A stretch of 64,000 bases of DNA from Herbidospora daliensis (GTDB taxonomy: Bacteria; Actinomycetota; Actinomycetes; Streptosporangiales; Streptosporangiaceae). Under the pieces are notes generated by a model. The model ran no database searches and was not told the DNA's origin. It saw only the letters and a list, made by a program, of their open reading frames with translations. The DNA lies in assembly GCF_001570585.1 (NCBI RefSeq), contig NZ_BBXF01000003.1, positions 531,353-595,352 on the forward strand. The letters run 5' to 3'. Shown piece by piece: positions 26,920-34,801 of the stretch. Every line of letters starts with the position of its first letter. The first letter of the stretch is position 1. Made by a program: the position numbers and the translations under genes.

Positions 26920-27900
26920 CTAGCGCGTGAGGATGCCCAGCGCCCGTACCAGCCCGTCGGTCGCGCCGTTACGCAGCCGGGCGTAGTCGGCCTCCGGGTA
27001 CTGCCTCGGACCGTCCTCCACCAGCAGGATCAGGTAGAGGTACGCCTGGTACATCGCGAAGCGGATCCGGGACGTCGGGGTGAAGCCGGCCCGGCCGCCG
27101 CCCTCCTGGTAGCCCGCCAGCATCGGGTCGTCGCCGGTCAGGTCGCCGAAGATGGTCGGGGTCACGAAGTCGGCCAGGGGGTCGCCCCAGAAGGCGCGTT
27201 CGTGGTCGATCAGGGCCTCGACCGTTCCGTCGGCGGTCAGGAAGACGTTGCCCGGCCACACGTCGAAGTGGACCAGCGCGGGGGCGTGCACGTCGTCGAG
27301 GGCCGCCGCGTTGCGGTGGAAGGCGCCGACCAGGTCGAGGATGGTCGCCGGGAGGCGGGTCTCCCATTTCACCGCGTCGTCGAGGATGGCGCCGACCATC
27401 TTCAGGAACGCCTCGCGCCACGTCTGGCCGGTCAGGCCCGCGTAGGGGTAGCCGAACGTGCCGGTGCCCGGGATGCGGTGGAGGGTCGCGAGGTGGACGC
27501 CCATCTCGCGCCGCAACGCGGCGTCGCGCGCCGGGTCGGGCGTCGCGCGGTTCCACGGGGTGCCCGTCAGGGCCGAGAGGATCAGCCAGTCGCCGCCGAT
27601 CTCCGGGTCGTCGAAGCCCGCGTGGAGGAGCGTGGCCATCGGCAGGCCGGTGCCCTGGGCCAGGTGGTAGACCATGGCCTCGGTGCGCAGCAGGTCGCGC
27701 TCGTAGGTCAGGAGCGGCAGGTCGGGCGGCGGCCCGACCTTCAGTACGACCTGCGACTCGTCGTCGAGGCCGAGGCGCCAGACGGCATTGGCGAAGCCGT
27801 CGGGCAGTTCCTCGGCCGTCACGACGCCCGCTCCCAGGGCGCCGATGACGAGCGCGTCGAGTTGGGCGGTCGTCAGTGACCGCTTCGTTTTGCTGTCCAT
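26920..27900 (-). CDS. APH/fructosamine-kinase-like phosphotransferase
   Basis: A 326-residue kinase-fold protein of the aminoglycoside phosphotransferase superfamily. The catalytic loop is LVHFDVWPGNVF (HxD...N), the metal-binding acidic motif is ALIDHERAFWGDP, and an N-terminal nucleotide-binding Lys is in QVVLKVG. HFDVWPGN resembles sugar or fructosamine kinases more than classic resistance enzymes. It starts 6 bases after the aldose epimerase gene, whose promoter carries a CebR box. A role in phosphorylating glucose or a related sugar released from cellobiose is therefore plausible but inferred. Antibiotic inactivation or self-resistance is the alternative. Confidence 0.85.
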   Translation of the reverse strand: MDSKTKRSLTTAQLDALVIGALGAGVVTAEELPDGFANAVWRLGLDDESQVVLKVGPPPDLPLLTYERDLLRTEAMVYHLAQGTGLPMATLLHAGFDDPEIGGDWLILSALTGTPWNRATPDPARDAALRREMGVHLATLHRIPGTGTFGYPYAGLTGQTWREAFLKMVGAILDDAVKWETRLPATILDLVGAFHRNAAALDDVHAPALVHFDVWPGNVFLTADGTVEALIDHERAFWGDPLADFVTPTIFGDLTGDDPMLAGYQEGGGRAGFTPTSRIRFAMYQAYLYLILLVEDGPRQYPEADYARLRNGATDGLVRALGILTR

Positions 27901-27906
27901 GGGTCG

Positions 27907-28785
27907 TCAGGCCGCCGAGATCGTCCAGCTCGCCTCGTGCGTGTCGCCGGGCTTGAGGACGATCAGGTCGGTGCCGCTGTTGTAGGCGTCGGGCGGGCAG
28001 GTCATCGGCTCGACCGCGACGCCCTTGTAGCCGAGGCCCACGCCGTTGCAGACCTGGACCCAGGGCAGGGACTCGTGGTCCCACGTGACGGCCACGCCGC
28101 CGCCGGGGCCGCTCACGACGACGCGGCCCTCGGTCAGGGCCGTGTAGGCGTGGTCGATCGCCACCCCGCCCAGGGCGTGGGGCACGCGGTAGTCGTACTC
28201 CGTGCCGTCGACCGCGACCAGCTCCGTGGGGGCGAGCAGCTCGTCGGTCAGGAAGATCTTCCCGGCGGGGAGGGACAGCGTGTACTCGGCCACGTCGGGG
28301 CCGGCCAGCAGCCACGGGTGGGGGCCGCAGCCGTAGGGGGCGGCGGCCTCGCCGATGTTCTCGGCCTTGAGCGTGGTCGTCAGGCCCGACTCGTCGAGGA
28401 CGTAGGTCGTGGTCAGGGCGAGCCGGTAGGGGTAGCCCTGGTGGGGCTCCAGCGTGTATTTCATGACCGCCGACGAGCGGTGGTCCTCGATCGCCGTGAA
28501 CTCCACGCACGACCAGTGGGCGTCGGAGACGAAACCGTGCAGCGCGTGGCCCCGGTCGGGCTCGTTCACCGGGAGCTCGAAGCACTCGTCGGCGAAGACG
28601 TAGCGGGCGCCGACGACCCGGTTGGGCCAGGGGGCGAGCAGGGTGCCGTTGTAGAACTCGATCGGCCCGTCGACGGGGCGGCTCGGGATCAGGTCACGTC
28701 CTCCGTGAGTGAGGGCTGACACGGCGCCGCCGAGTTCGGTCAGCTCCGCGCGGTAGCCGCCGCCGAGGAGGGTGTACTGGGGCAC
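27907..28785 (-). CDS. Aldose 1-epimerase (mutarotase) family protein
   Basis: A 292-residue galactose-mutarotase-like protein. Family features are LLAPWPNRVVGARY near the N-terminus, EPDRGHALHGFV with a catalytic-type His, YGCGPHPWLLAG with a second His, and the C-terminal acidic segment GVAVEPMTCPPDAYN. It interconverts alpha and beta anomers of glucose-type sugars. GTG 28785 has GAAAGGA upstream; in-frame codons further upstream run through the promoter and CebR box and are rejected. It is the first gene of a two-gene unit with the kinase and is most likely derepressed by cellobiose via CebR. Confidence 0.9.
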   Translation of the reverse strand: MPQYTLLGGGYRAELTELGGAVSALTHGGRDLIPSRPVDGPIEFYNGTLLAPWPNRVVGARYVFADECFELPVNEPDRGHALHGFVSDAHWSCVEFTAIEDHRSSAVMKYTLEPHQGYPYRLALTTTYVLDESGLTTTLKAENIGEAAAPYGCGPHPWLLAGPDVAEYTLSLPAGKIFLTDELLAPTELVAVDGTEYDYRVPHALGGVAIDHAYTALTEGRVVVSGPGGGVAVTWDHESLPWVQVCNGVGLGYKGVAVEPMTCPPDAYNSGTDLIVLKPGDTHEASWTISAA

Positions 28786-28869
28786 GGGGGGTGTCCTTTC
28801 TCCGAGAGACAAGGTCCAGGGTATGCGCCACGTGATCGGCCCAGCTCGGCAGCCTCCTGGCCGCCCGAG

Positions 28870-28883
28870 TGGGAGCGCTCCCA
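28870..28883. promoter_or_regulatory. CebR box 1 at the epimerase-kinase promoter
   Basis: A perfect TGGGAGCGCTCCCA, identical to the operator described for CebR in Streptomyces. It starts one base after a good -10 on the minus strand, so bound repressor would cover the transcription start of the epimerase gene. It is 84 bp from that GTG. Confidence 0.9.
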
Positions 28884-28884
28884 C

Positions 28885-28914
28885 AACCTAGTGTGAATTG
28901 GGCTGAAGAGTCAA
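28885..28914 (-). promoter_or_regulatory. Promoter for the epimerase-kinase unit
   Basis: On the minus strand, TTGACT (28909-28914) and TAGGTT (28885-28890) are separated by 18 bases, a good actinobacterial housekeeping-type promoter. The CebR box follows the -10 immediately. Confidence 0.65.
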
Positions 28915-28929
28915 CGAAAAGAAAGCAGG

Positions 28930-30228
28930 TCACCGCAGTTCGCCGGTCTCGATAAGATCCCGGTACCAAAGGGCGCTGTCTTTCGGAATTCGTTTCTGCG
29001 TCTCGAAGTCGACGTGCACGATGCCGAATCGCTGGCTGTATCCCTCGGCCCATTCGAAATTGTCGAGCAGCGACCACACGTGATATCCCTCGACGTTCGC
29101 GCCCGCCTTGATCGCGCGGTGCATCGCGCCGATGTGGCCGCGCAGATAGCTGATCCGGTCTTCGTCGTGCACGCCGCCGTCGGGGGAGACGGCGTCGTCG
29201 GTCGCCAGGCCGTTCTCGGTGATGACGATCGGCACGCCGGGGTGGTCGCGGGTGACGCGCAGCAGGACGTCGTGCAGGCCGTCGGGGTAGTCCTCCAGCC
29301 AGTTCGCCACCCTGACCGGGTGGCGGACGACGCGCCGCTGTTCGGCGTCCATGAAGAGCGGCGTGTAGTACTGCACGCCGAGCACGTCGATTTTCTCACT
29401 GATGATCTCCATGTCCCCGTCCATGATCATGTCATGGCGGGTCATGGCCTCCTCCGGGTAGGTCCCCCGGAACACCGGCTCCAGGTAGAGGCGGTTCTCG
29501 CGGGCGTCCTGGCGGCGCGCGGCCTCCTTCGCCTCGGGCGAGTCGTCGGCCGGGTAGGTCGGGTGGAGGTTCAGCGCCGGGCCGATGCGGCGGCCCGGGT
29601 GGCGGTCGTGCAGGATCCGGCTGGCCAGGCCGTGGCCCAGCAGCAGGTGGTGGCAGGCGACCAGGGCGCGGTCGTCGTCGCGCACGCCGGGGGCGTGGAT
29701 GCCGGTGCGGTAGCCACAGTCGACGACCGTCTTCGGCTCGTTGATGGTGAGCCAGTCGCGGACGTGCAGGGCGTCGTACATGATCTCGGCGTACTCGGCG
29801 AAACGGTAGGCCGTGTCGCGGTTCTCCCAGCCGCCCTCGTCCTGCAGGGCCTGCGGCAGGTCCCAGTGGAACAGCGTGACCATCGGCCGGATCCCGGCGC
29901 CGACCAGGGCGTCGACCAGGCGCTTGTAGTAGTCGAGGCCCTTGAGGTTCGGGCGTCCGCCGCCGGTCGGCTGGACGCGCGGCCAGGCGATCGAGAAGCG
30001 GTAGCTCTCCAGGCCGAGCTCGCGCATGAGCTCGACGTCCTGCTCGTGACGGTGGTACTGGTCGGCGCCCGGATCGCCGGTGTCGCCGTCGCGGACGTTG
30101 CCGGGGGTGGCGGCGAAGGTGTCCCAGACCGACACCCCCCTGCCGTCCTCCTTGGTGGCCCCCTCCACCTGGAAGGCGGAGGTGGCCGCCCCCCAGACGA
30201 AGTCGCGCGGGAAGCGTACGGGCGTCAT
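28930..30228 (-). CDS. GH1 beta-glucosidase, last gene of the NRPS operon
   Basis: A 432-residue GH1 enzyme hydrolysing beta-glucosides. The acid/base Glu is in WLTINEPKTV, the nucleophile Glu in IVITENGLA, and the family N-terminus is FPRDFVWGAATSAFQVEG. ATG 30228 has GAGGAG five bases upstream and gives a cytosolic protein. The frame is open further upstream to 30315, where an alternative N-terminus with Arg-Arg and a hydrophobic stretch (GVFVLMSLSAAGACAA) resembles a signal peptide; that form would overlap the E2 stop. It is 74 bp after the E2 gene. Product deglycosylation or cellobiose cleavage are both possible. Confidence 0.92.
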   Translation of the reverse strand: MTPVRFPRDFVWGAATSAFQVEGATKEDGRGVSVWDTFAATPGNVRDGDTGDPGADQYHRHEQDVELMRELGLESYRFSIAWPRVQPTGGGRPNLKGLDYYKRLVDALVGAGIRPMVTLFHWDLPQALQDEGGWENRDTAYRFAEYAEIMYDALHVRDWLTINEPKTVVDCGYRTGIHAPGVRDDDRALVACHHLLLGHGLASRILHDRHPGRRIGPALNLHPTYPADDSPEAKEAARRQDARENRLYLEPVFRGTYPEEAMTRHDMIMDGDMEIISEKIDVLGVQYYTPLFMDAEQRRVVRHPVRVANWLEDYPDGLHDVLLRVTRDHPGVPIVITENGLATDDAVSPDGGVHDEDRISYLRGHIGAMHRAIKAGANVEGYHVWSLLDNFEWAEGYSQRFGIVHVDFETQKRIPKDSALWYRDLIETGELR

Positions 30229-30302
30229 GGTTCTCCTCGGTCGGTCTGCGGCGCAGGCGCCGGCGGCGCTGAGTGACATCAGCACAAATACACCACGACG
30301 CG

Positions 30303-31388
30303 TCATTCCAACCATCTGCGCGGTTCCTCCAGCAACCGCTTGACCGCTCCGAGGAAGAGCGCGGCATCCCGGCCGTTCACGACGCGGTGGTCGTAGGCCA
30401 GCCCGATCCGCACCGTCTGGCGGACCATGAAACCTTCATCGCCCTGCTGGACCTCCTGCTGCGTCGACGCCAGCGACAACGCCGCCACGTGGCCGGGATA
30501 GACGATCGGGATCGCGAACTCCACGCCCGCCTCGCTGTGCAGGGTGACCGCGATGTTGGCGCCCTCCAGGTCCCGCTCGCGGAAGCTGCCGCGCAGCGCG
30601 GTCATCCGGTAGTCCATGAGCTCGCGGGCCACCGCGTCGAGCGGACGCACGTCCGCGTCGCGGACGACCGGCACGAACAGGCCCTTGCCCACGTCGATGG
30701 TGACCCCGACGTGCGACCCCTCCGCGAGCCGGATCCGGCCGTCGCCGAGCCAGCTCGCGAACAGGTGCGGGAACTCCGCCCGCTGGTCGGCCACCGCCTT
30801 GACCAGCAGTTCCGACAGCCCGATCAGGGTCCGGGCGTGCTTGGACAGGTCCCGGGTCAGCTTGGCGGTGTCGGTGACGTCGGCCTTGACCGCCGTGAAC
30901 GCCGCCGGGATGGTCTGGTGCGACAGCACCACCACGTCGGCCGCCTGGCGCTGCGACCTCGGCAGCGTGACGACCTCGCGCGGGTCGGTCAGCGCCGCCA
31001 CGTCCTCGGCCCTGACCACCTTCCGGCCGAGCGCCCGCACCCGGTCGAGCGCGATGCCGTGCTGCTCGATCAGCGCCTGCGCCGGGCGGGTGATCACCAC
31101 GTCGATCTCCCCGGACGTCAGCGGCGGCACCTCCGGGACGACCGGTTCCGCGACCTCCACCGACGCCCCGATAGCGGCGATCAATTCGCCCGGCGCGCAG
31201 TCGCCGGAATGCACCCGGATGACGAGCGTCCCGTCGGCCGGGCTTTCCAGTTCCTCGGCCGTCTTGGACGTTTCGATGACCACGAGCGGGTCGCCCTGTT
31301 TCACCTCCTGGCCGTCGACCGCGAGCCATTCCACGAGGATGTAGCTGTCGTCGTTGTTGTTCAGCTTCGGAATGCGGAATTCGGTCAT
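30303..31388 (-). CDS. 2-oxoacid dehydrogenase E2 (dihydrolipoyl acyltransferase) in NRPS operon
   Basis: A 361-residue E2. An N-terminal lipoyl domain has the modified Lys K42 in ETSKTAEELESPADG. A probable peripheral-subunit-binding segment is at about 105-140 (TRPAQALIEQHGIALDRVRA). The catalytic CoA-acyltransferase domain ends in AYDHRVVNGRD with the active-site His. It has a single lipoyl domain and is short for housekeeping actinobacterial E2. Its ATG overlaps the E1beta stop (ATGA). No E3 gene is present nearby. In this NRPS operon it plausibly passes an acyl group made by E1 to CoA or directly to a carrier protein; that last step is inference. Confidence 0.9.
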   Translation of the reverse strand: MTEFRIPKLNNNDDSYILVEWLAVDGQEVKQGDPLVVIETSKTAEELESPADGTLVIRVHSGDCAPGELIAAIGASVEVAEPVVPEVPPLTSGEIDVVITRPAQALIEQHGIALDRVRALGRKVVRAEDVAALTDPREVVTLPRSQRQAADVVVLSHQTIPAAFTAVKADVTDTAKLTRDLSKHARTLIGLSELLVKAVADQRAEFPHLFASWLGDGRIRLAEGSHVGVTIDVGKGLFVPVVRDADVRPLDAVARELMDYRMTALRGSFRERDLEGANIAVTLHSEAGVEFAIPIVYPGHVAALSLASTQQEVQQGDEGFMVRQTVRIGLAYDHRVVNGRDAALFLGAVKRLLEEPRRWLE

Positions 31389-32356
31389 TTGTTTATGGCT
31401 CTTCGGATGTCGGCGGGCTGGACGGTGCAGCGGGCCTCGAGATGCGCGGCCGTCGGGATGATCGAGTCGGGCGCCGAGATGTGCGTGATCGGCGCGGTCA
31501 GCCGGCCCCACAGCCGCTCGTGCAGCAGCCGGGCCACCTCGGCGCCCCAGGTGCCCCCGGCGGTGCCGTCTTCGGCGACGTGCACCCGCTTGGCCGCCGC
31601 GAGCACGTCGGCGACCGGGGTCACGTCGAGCGGGTGGAGGCGGGCGGGGACGAGCAGCGTACAGGCGATCTCGTCTTCGAGCAGCAGGTCGCGCAGGGCG
31701 GCGACGGCGCGGTCGGTGAGACCGCCCGGGGCCAGCAGCACGTCCTCGGTGTCCCGCTCCGCCCGGATCACCGCCCAGCCGTCGCGCACCTCGAAGGTGT
31801 GCAGGCCGTCGCCGCCGCTGAGCATCGGCTTGGTGTAGAGCACCTTGTCCTCGAAGAACACGGCCGGGGTGCCGCTCGCGAAGATCTCGCCGAACAGCCG
31901 CCCGGCGTCGTGGAAGGGGCTCATCTCGTAGACCGACAGGCCCGGCACGCCGATGAAGTGCTTCTGCAGGCTCTGGCTGTGCGTCGGCCCGTAGCCGCGG
32001 CGGCCGCCGGTGGGCAGGCGCACGATCAGCGGTACGTCCACCCGCCGGCCGTACATGGTCGTCGACTTGGCCGCGAAGTTCACCAGCTGGTCGAAGGCCA
32101 GCGTGGCGAAGTCGCCGAACATGATCTCCACGATGGCCCGGTCGCCCGCCAGGGCCAGCCCGGCGCCGACGCCGACGATGCCCCCCTCGGACAGGGGGGT
32201 GGACATCACGCGCGGGCCGAAGCGGTCCGACAGCCCTTTGGTGATCTTGAACGCGCCGCCGTACGGATCGGAGACGTCCTCGCCCAGCAGGTGGACCGAC
32301 GGGTCGTTCTCCATCAGCGCGTGCAGCGACCGGTTCAGATGCTCGGCGACTCTCAT
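31385..32356 (-). CDS. 2-oxoacid dehydrogenase E1 beta subunit
   Basis: A 323-residue transketolase-like pyrimidine-binding subunit of a heterotetrameric E1. Typical family blocks are HLLGEDVSDPYGGAFKITKG, TPLSEGGIVGVGAGLALAG with the conserved Glu that activates thiamine diphosphate, and GRRGYGPTHSQSLQ. It pairs with the E1 alpha gene, which overlaps it by four bases upstream, and with E2 overlapping downstream. The set is closest in style to pyruvate/acetoin dehydrogenases. Substrate choice (pyruvate, acetoin, branched 2-oxoacid or ketose phosphate) cannot be read from sequence. Confidence 0.92.
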   Translation of the reverse strand: MRVAEHLNRSLHALMENDPSVHLLGEDVSDPYGGAFKITKGLSDRFGPRVMSTPLSEGGIVGVGAGLALAGDRAIVEIMFGDFATLAFDQLVNFAAKSTTMYGRRVDVPLIVRLPTGGRRGYGPTHSQSLQKHFIGVPGLSVYEMSPFHDAGRLFGEIFASGTPAVFFEDKVLYTKPMLSGGDGLHTFEVRDGWAVIRAERDTEDVLLAPGGLTDRAVAALRDLLLEDEIACTLLVPARLHPLDVTPVADVLAAAKRVHVAEDGTAGGTWGAEVARLLHERLWGRLTAPITHISAPDSIIPTAAHLEARCTVQPADIRRAINK

Positions 32357-33264
32357 GACCACTCCGACAGGGGCCGGGCCAGCACGTTCTCCACGGCGGC
32401 GTCGATGAACGCGCGCTCGATCTCCTCCAGCGCCGCGACCTGCGCGGGGAAGTCGCGCGTGTAGTGGGCGTACCAGTCGCCCGCGGCGGCCTCGGCCAGC
32501 TCGGCGGCGGTCCGGGTGTCGTCGCCCTTGCTGTGCGGGCCGGCCCGGTGGACCGACGCCTCGAACACCGCCGGGCGCTTCTCCCGCCGTACGTAGTCGA
32601 CCAGCGGGGCCAGCGCCCCGCGCACCACGTTGACGTCGGGCGACTCGACCCGTTCGTGCCGCACCCCGAACCCGGCGCAGCGGCCCGCGATCGACCCGGC
32701 CAGCTGCGCCCCCGTCGGGGTCGACTGGGCGATCCGGTTGTGCTCGACCACGACGAGCAGCGGGGCGCCCCACAACTGGGCCATGTTGAGGGCCTCGTAC
32801 ACCGACCCCTCGCCCCAGGTGCCGTCGCCGACGTACGCGCACGCGATCCCGTCGCCGGTCCGCTTGTGCCGCAGCGCCACCCCGACCGCGACCGGCAGCG
32901 ACTCGCCCTGGACGCCGGTCGACAGGAACCGCTCGTGGTAGATGTGCTGGCTGCCGCCCACCCCGTTGCAGAGCGCCCCCTCGCGGCCGGTGATCTCGGC
33001 CAGCAGGGCGTGCGGCTCGTCGTAGCGGGCCAGGAAGTGGCCGTGCCCCCGGTGGTTGCTGAACACGTGGTCCTCGGGCCGCAGCAGGGCGCTGACCGCG
33101 ACCGGCACGTGCTCCTGGCCGAGGCAGGTGTGCGTGGTGCCGTTCAGGCGGCCCTGCTCGAACAGGCGCAGCAGGGCCTTCTCGAAGTGCCTGATCCGCA
33201 ACATCCGCGACAGGTCGGCTTCAGAGACGGGCGTCAGCGTGCGTTCCCGCACCGCTCCGATCAT
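32353..33264 (-). CDS. 2-oxoacid dehydrogenase E1 alpha subunit (thiamine diphosphate-binding)
   Basis: A 303-residue E1 alpha. The thiamine diphosphate/Mg motif begins GDGTWGEGSVYEALNMA and closes with VVVEHNRIAQST. The phosphorylatable or aminopyrimidine loop region VGGSQHIYHERF is conserved. It is shorter than housekeeping E1 alpha (usually over 330 residues). The ATG overlaps the stop of the glycosyltransferase gene (ATGA), and its own stop overlaps E1 beta, so NRPS, carrier, glycosyltransferase, E1 alpha, E1 beta and E2 are all translationally chained. This chaining argues for a dedicated role in the NRPS product rather than central metabolism. Confidence 0.92.
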   Translation of the reverse strand: MIGAVRERTLTPVSEADLSRMLRIRHFEKALLRLFEQGRLNGTTHTCLGQEHVPVAVSALLRPEDHVFSNHRGHGHFLARYDEPHALLAEITGREGALCNGVGGSQHIYHERFLSTGVQGESLPVAVGVALRHKRTGDGIACAYVGDGTWGEGSVYEALNMAQLWGAPLLVVVEHNRIAQSTPTGAQLAGSIAGRCAGFGVRHERVESPDVNVVRGALAPLVDYVRREKRPAVFEASVHRAGPHSKGDDTRTAAELAEAAAGDWYAHYTRDFPAQVAALEEIERAFIDAAVENVLARPLSEWS

Positions 33265-34481
33265 GACTGGGACTCCTTCGCGCGGGCCGCCGCCAGCGCG
33301 GCCAGCGCGGCGAGGCGGCGGTTGGGGCGCAGGTCGGTCAGGTGGGCTTCCAGGGCGCCGGCGTCGAGCGAGCCGATGAAGTCGAGCGCCGCCTTGCGCG
33401 ACCGCCGGGACAGGTGGCGGTGCAGCGCCTCGTCGCCGGTCACCGGGTCGAGGGCGTTCAGCCAGGGGCCGAGGTCCTGTTCCGGGACGACCGGGACGGG
33501 CCGGGCCTGGCCGACCGACTCGTAGCGCTCGATGCTGCGCACCGGCACCGAGTAGGGCACGCCGAGCTTGGCCTCCGACAGGCCGCCGACGGCGCTGGCG
33601 ATGACCGGGATCCCTCTGGCCATGGCCTCGACACAGGCGTACCCGAAGGTCTCGTCCCAGAGCGAGGGCATGAGCAGGACCTTGGCCCGGGACAGGACGT
33701 CGTCGATGTCGTCGGACGGCTGCCCGATCTCGATGTTGGGCCGCCGCTTCAGCTCGTCGAGGTCGTCGGCGGTGGTGCCCCACGTCGGCACGGCCAGGAA
33801 CCGCAGGTTCGGCCGCGCGTCGGCCAGGCCGAGGAGCACGCTCAGGCCCTTGTAGCCGCACGGGTTGATCATCGTGACCAGGTCCCCGCCGGCCAGCTCG
33901 GGTGGATCTCCGTAAATATGCGGATAAATCAGCGTGGACGAGAGGTCGCCCCACTTCTGGAGGTACGTCCCCGCCGCCTGGCTCACCGCCACGACCGAGG
34001 CCGCCAGCTTCACCATCCGGGTCCCGGCCGCGCTCGGGTAGAACGCCCCGGGCCCGAACGGCAGCTGCTGCAGCGTGTGCGCCAGGTAGACGACCCGCTC
34101 CGGGGCCGCCCTGAGCGCGGCCCCGAGAACGATCAGTCCCGGGTCGTCCGACGGGACCAGCGTCCAGTCGGGGGAGACCTCGGCGGCGACCTCGCCGATC
34201 CGGTTGGCGAGCAGCGACGCGCGGGTCACCACGTGCGCCCGCACCCCGTTGTACTCGTAGACCAGCGCGTCGGGCGTGGCCGAGGCCACCTCCGCGCCGA
34301 GGCCCCTGAGATAGGCCACGTGGTCGTCGCTGGACGTCGCCCGCAGCGCCCCGCTCATCGGCGCCACGACGTGGCACTCGTGCCCGCGCGCCGCGAGCTG
34401 TTCCATCATGATCCGGTTGGACTTGTTCGCCCCGCCGTGGCTGGGCAGGTGGAACATGTTCTGGGCGAGCAGGACTCTCAT
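33261..34481 (-). CDS. GT4-like (GT-B) glycosyltransferase in NRPS operon
   Basis: A 406-residue GT-B enzyme. The N-terminal acceptor domain starts MRVLLAQNMFHLPSHGGANK. The C-terminal nucleotide-sugar domain has the E-x7-E-like block MPSLWDETFGYACVEAMARG followed by IPVIASAVGG, typical of GT4. The donor is probably a UDP- or GDP-hexose. It lies between the carrier-protein gene and E1 alpha, overlapping each by four bases. Likely role is glycosylation of the nonribosomal product or an intermediate; a wall-glycan role is less likely given its place in the operon. Confidence 0.88.
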   Translation of the reverse strand: MRVLLAQNMFHLPSHGGANKSNRIMMEQLAARGHECHVVAPMSGALRATSSDDHVAYLRGLGAEVASATPDALVYEYNGVRAHVVTRASLLANRIGEVAAEVSPDWTLVPSDDPGLIVLGAALRAAPERVVYLAHTLQQLPFGPGAFYPSAAGTRMVKLAASVVAVSQAAGTYLQKWGDLSSTLIYPHIYGDPPELAGGDLVTMINPCGYKGLSVLLGLADARPNLRFLAVPTWGTTADDLDELKRRPNIEIGQPSDDIDDVLSRAKVLLMPSLWDETFGYACVEAMARGIPVIASAVGGLSEAKLGVPYSVPVRSIERYESVGQARPVPVVPEQDLGPWLNALDPVTGDEALHRHLSRRSRKAALDFIGSLDAGALEAHLTDLRPNRRLAALAALAAARAKESQS

Positions 34482-34801
34482 GCGTTGTCGGAGAGCAGTT
34501 CGTTGATCTCGTCGTCCGACATGCCGTCGAGCTGCTTCAGCAGGGCGGCCAGCTCGTCGTCGTCCACGGCCGCGATCCGGCCCTGGTCGATCGCCTTGGA
34601 CGCCTCCGCGACGGTGAACCCGGACGCGAACAGCACGTCGATGGGTAACTCGACGCCGAACTGTTCCTCGACCCTGGCCAGGAACTGGACCATCGTCAGC
34701 GACTGGCCGCCGAGCTCGAAGAAGTCGTCGTCGATCGAGGGCGGCGCCTGGCCGAGCAGCTCGGTCCAGATCTCGGCGACGGCGGATTCTGTGGGGGTCA
34801 T
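34478..34801 (-). CDS. Free-standing acyl/peptidyl carrier protein
   Basis: A 107-residue carrier protein. The phosphopantetheine site is DDFFELGGQSLTMV, with the Ser near residue 34. The fold region 1-75 is standard. A 30-residue acidic tail (LLKQLDGMSDDEINELL) follows and resembles NRPS/PKS docking helices. The ATG overlaps the stop of the NRPS gene. A discrete carrier next to E1/E2 genes suggests it holds the acyl unit that the condensation domain of the NRPS joins to its amino acid. That is inference. Confidence 0.9.
   Translation of the reverse strand: MTPTESAVAEIWTELLGQAPPSIDDDFFELGGQSLTMVQFLARVEEQFGVELPIDVLFASGFTVAEASKAIDQGRIAAVDDDELAALLKQLDGMSDDEINELLSDNA

Noticed and set aside
26920-27900. 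Clear aminoglycoside-resistance gene
   Set aside because: The motifs only place it in the APH superfamily; the operon context is sugar metabolism, so a resistance call is not supported.
30303-33264. E1/E2 genes as the housekeeping pyruvate dehydrogenase
   Set aside because: They are chained by four-base overlaps into the NRPS operon, short, and lack E3. A housekeeping role is not excluded but is less likely.
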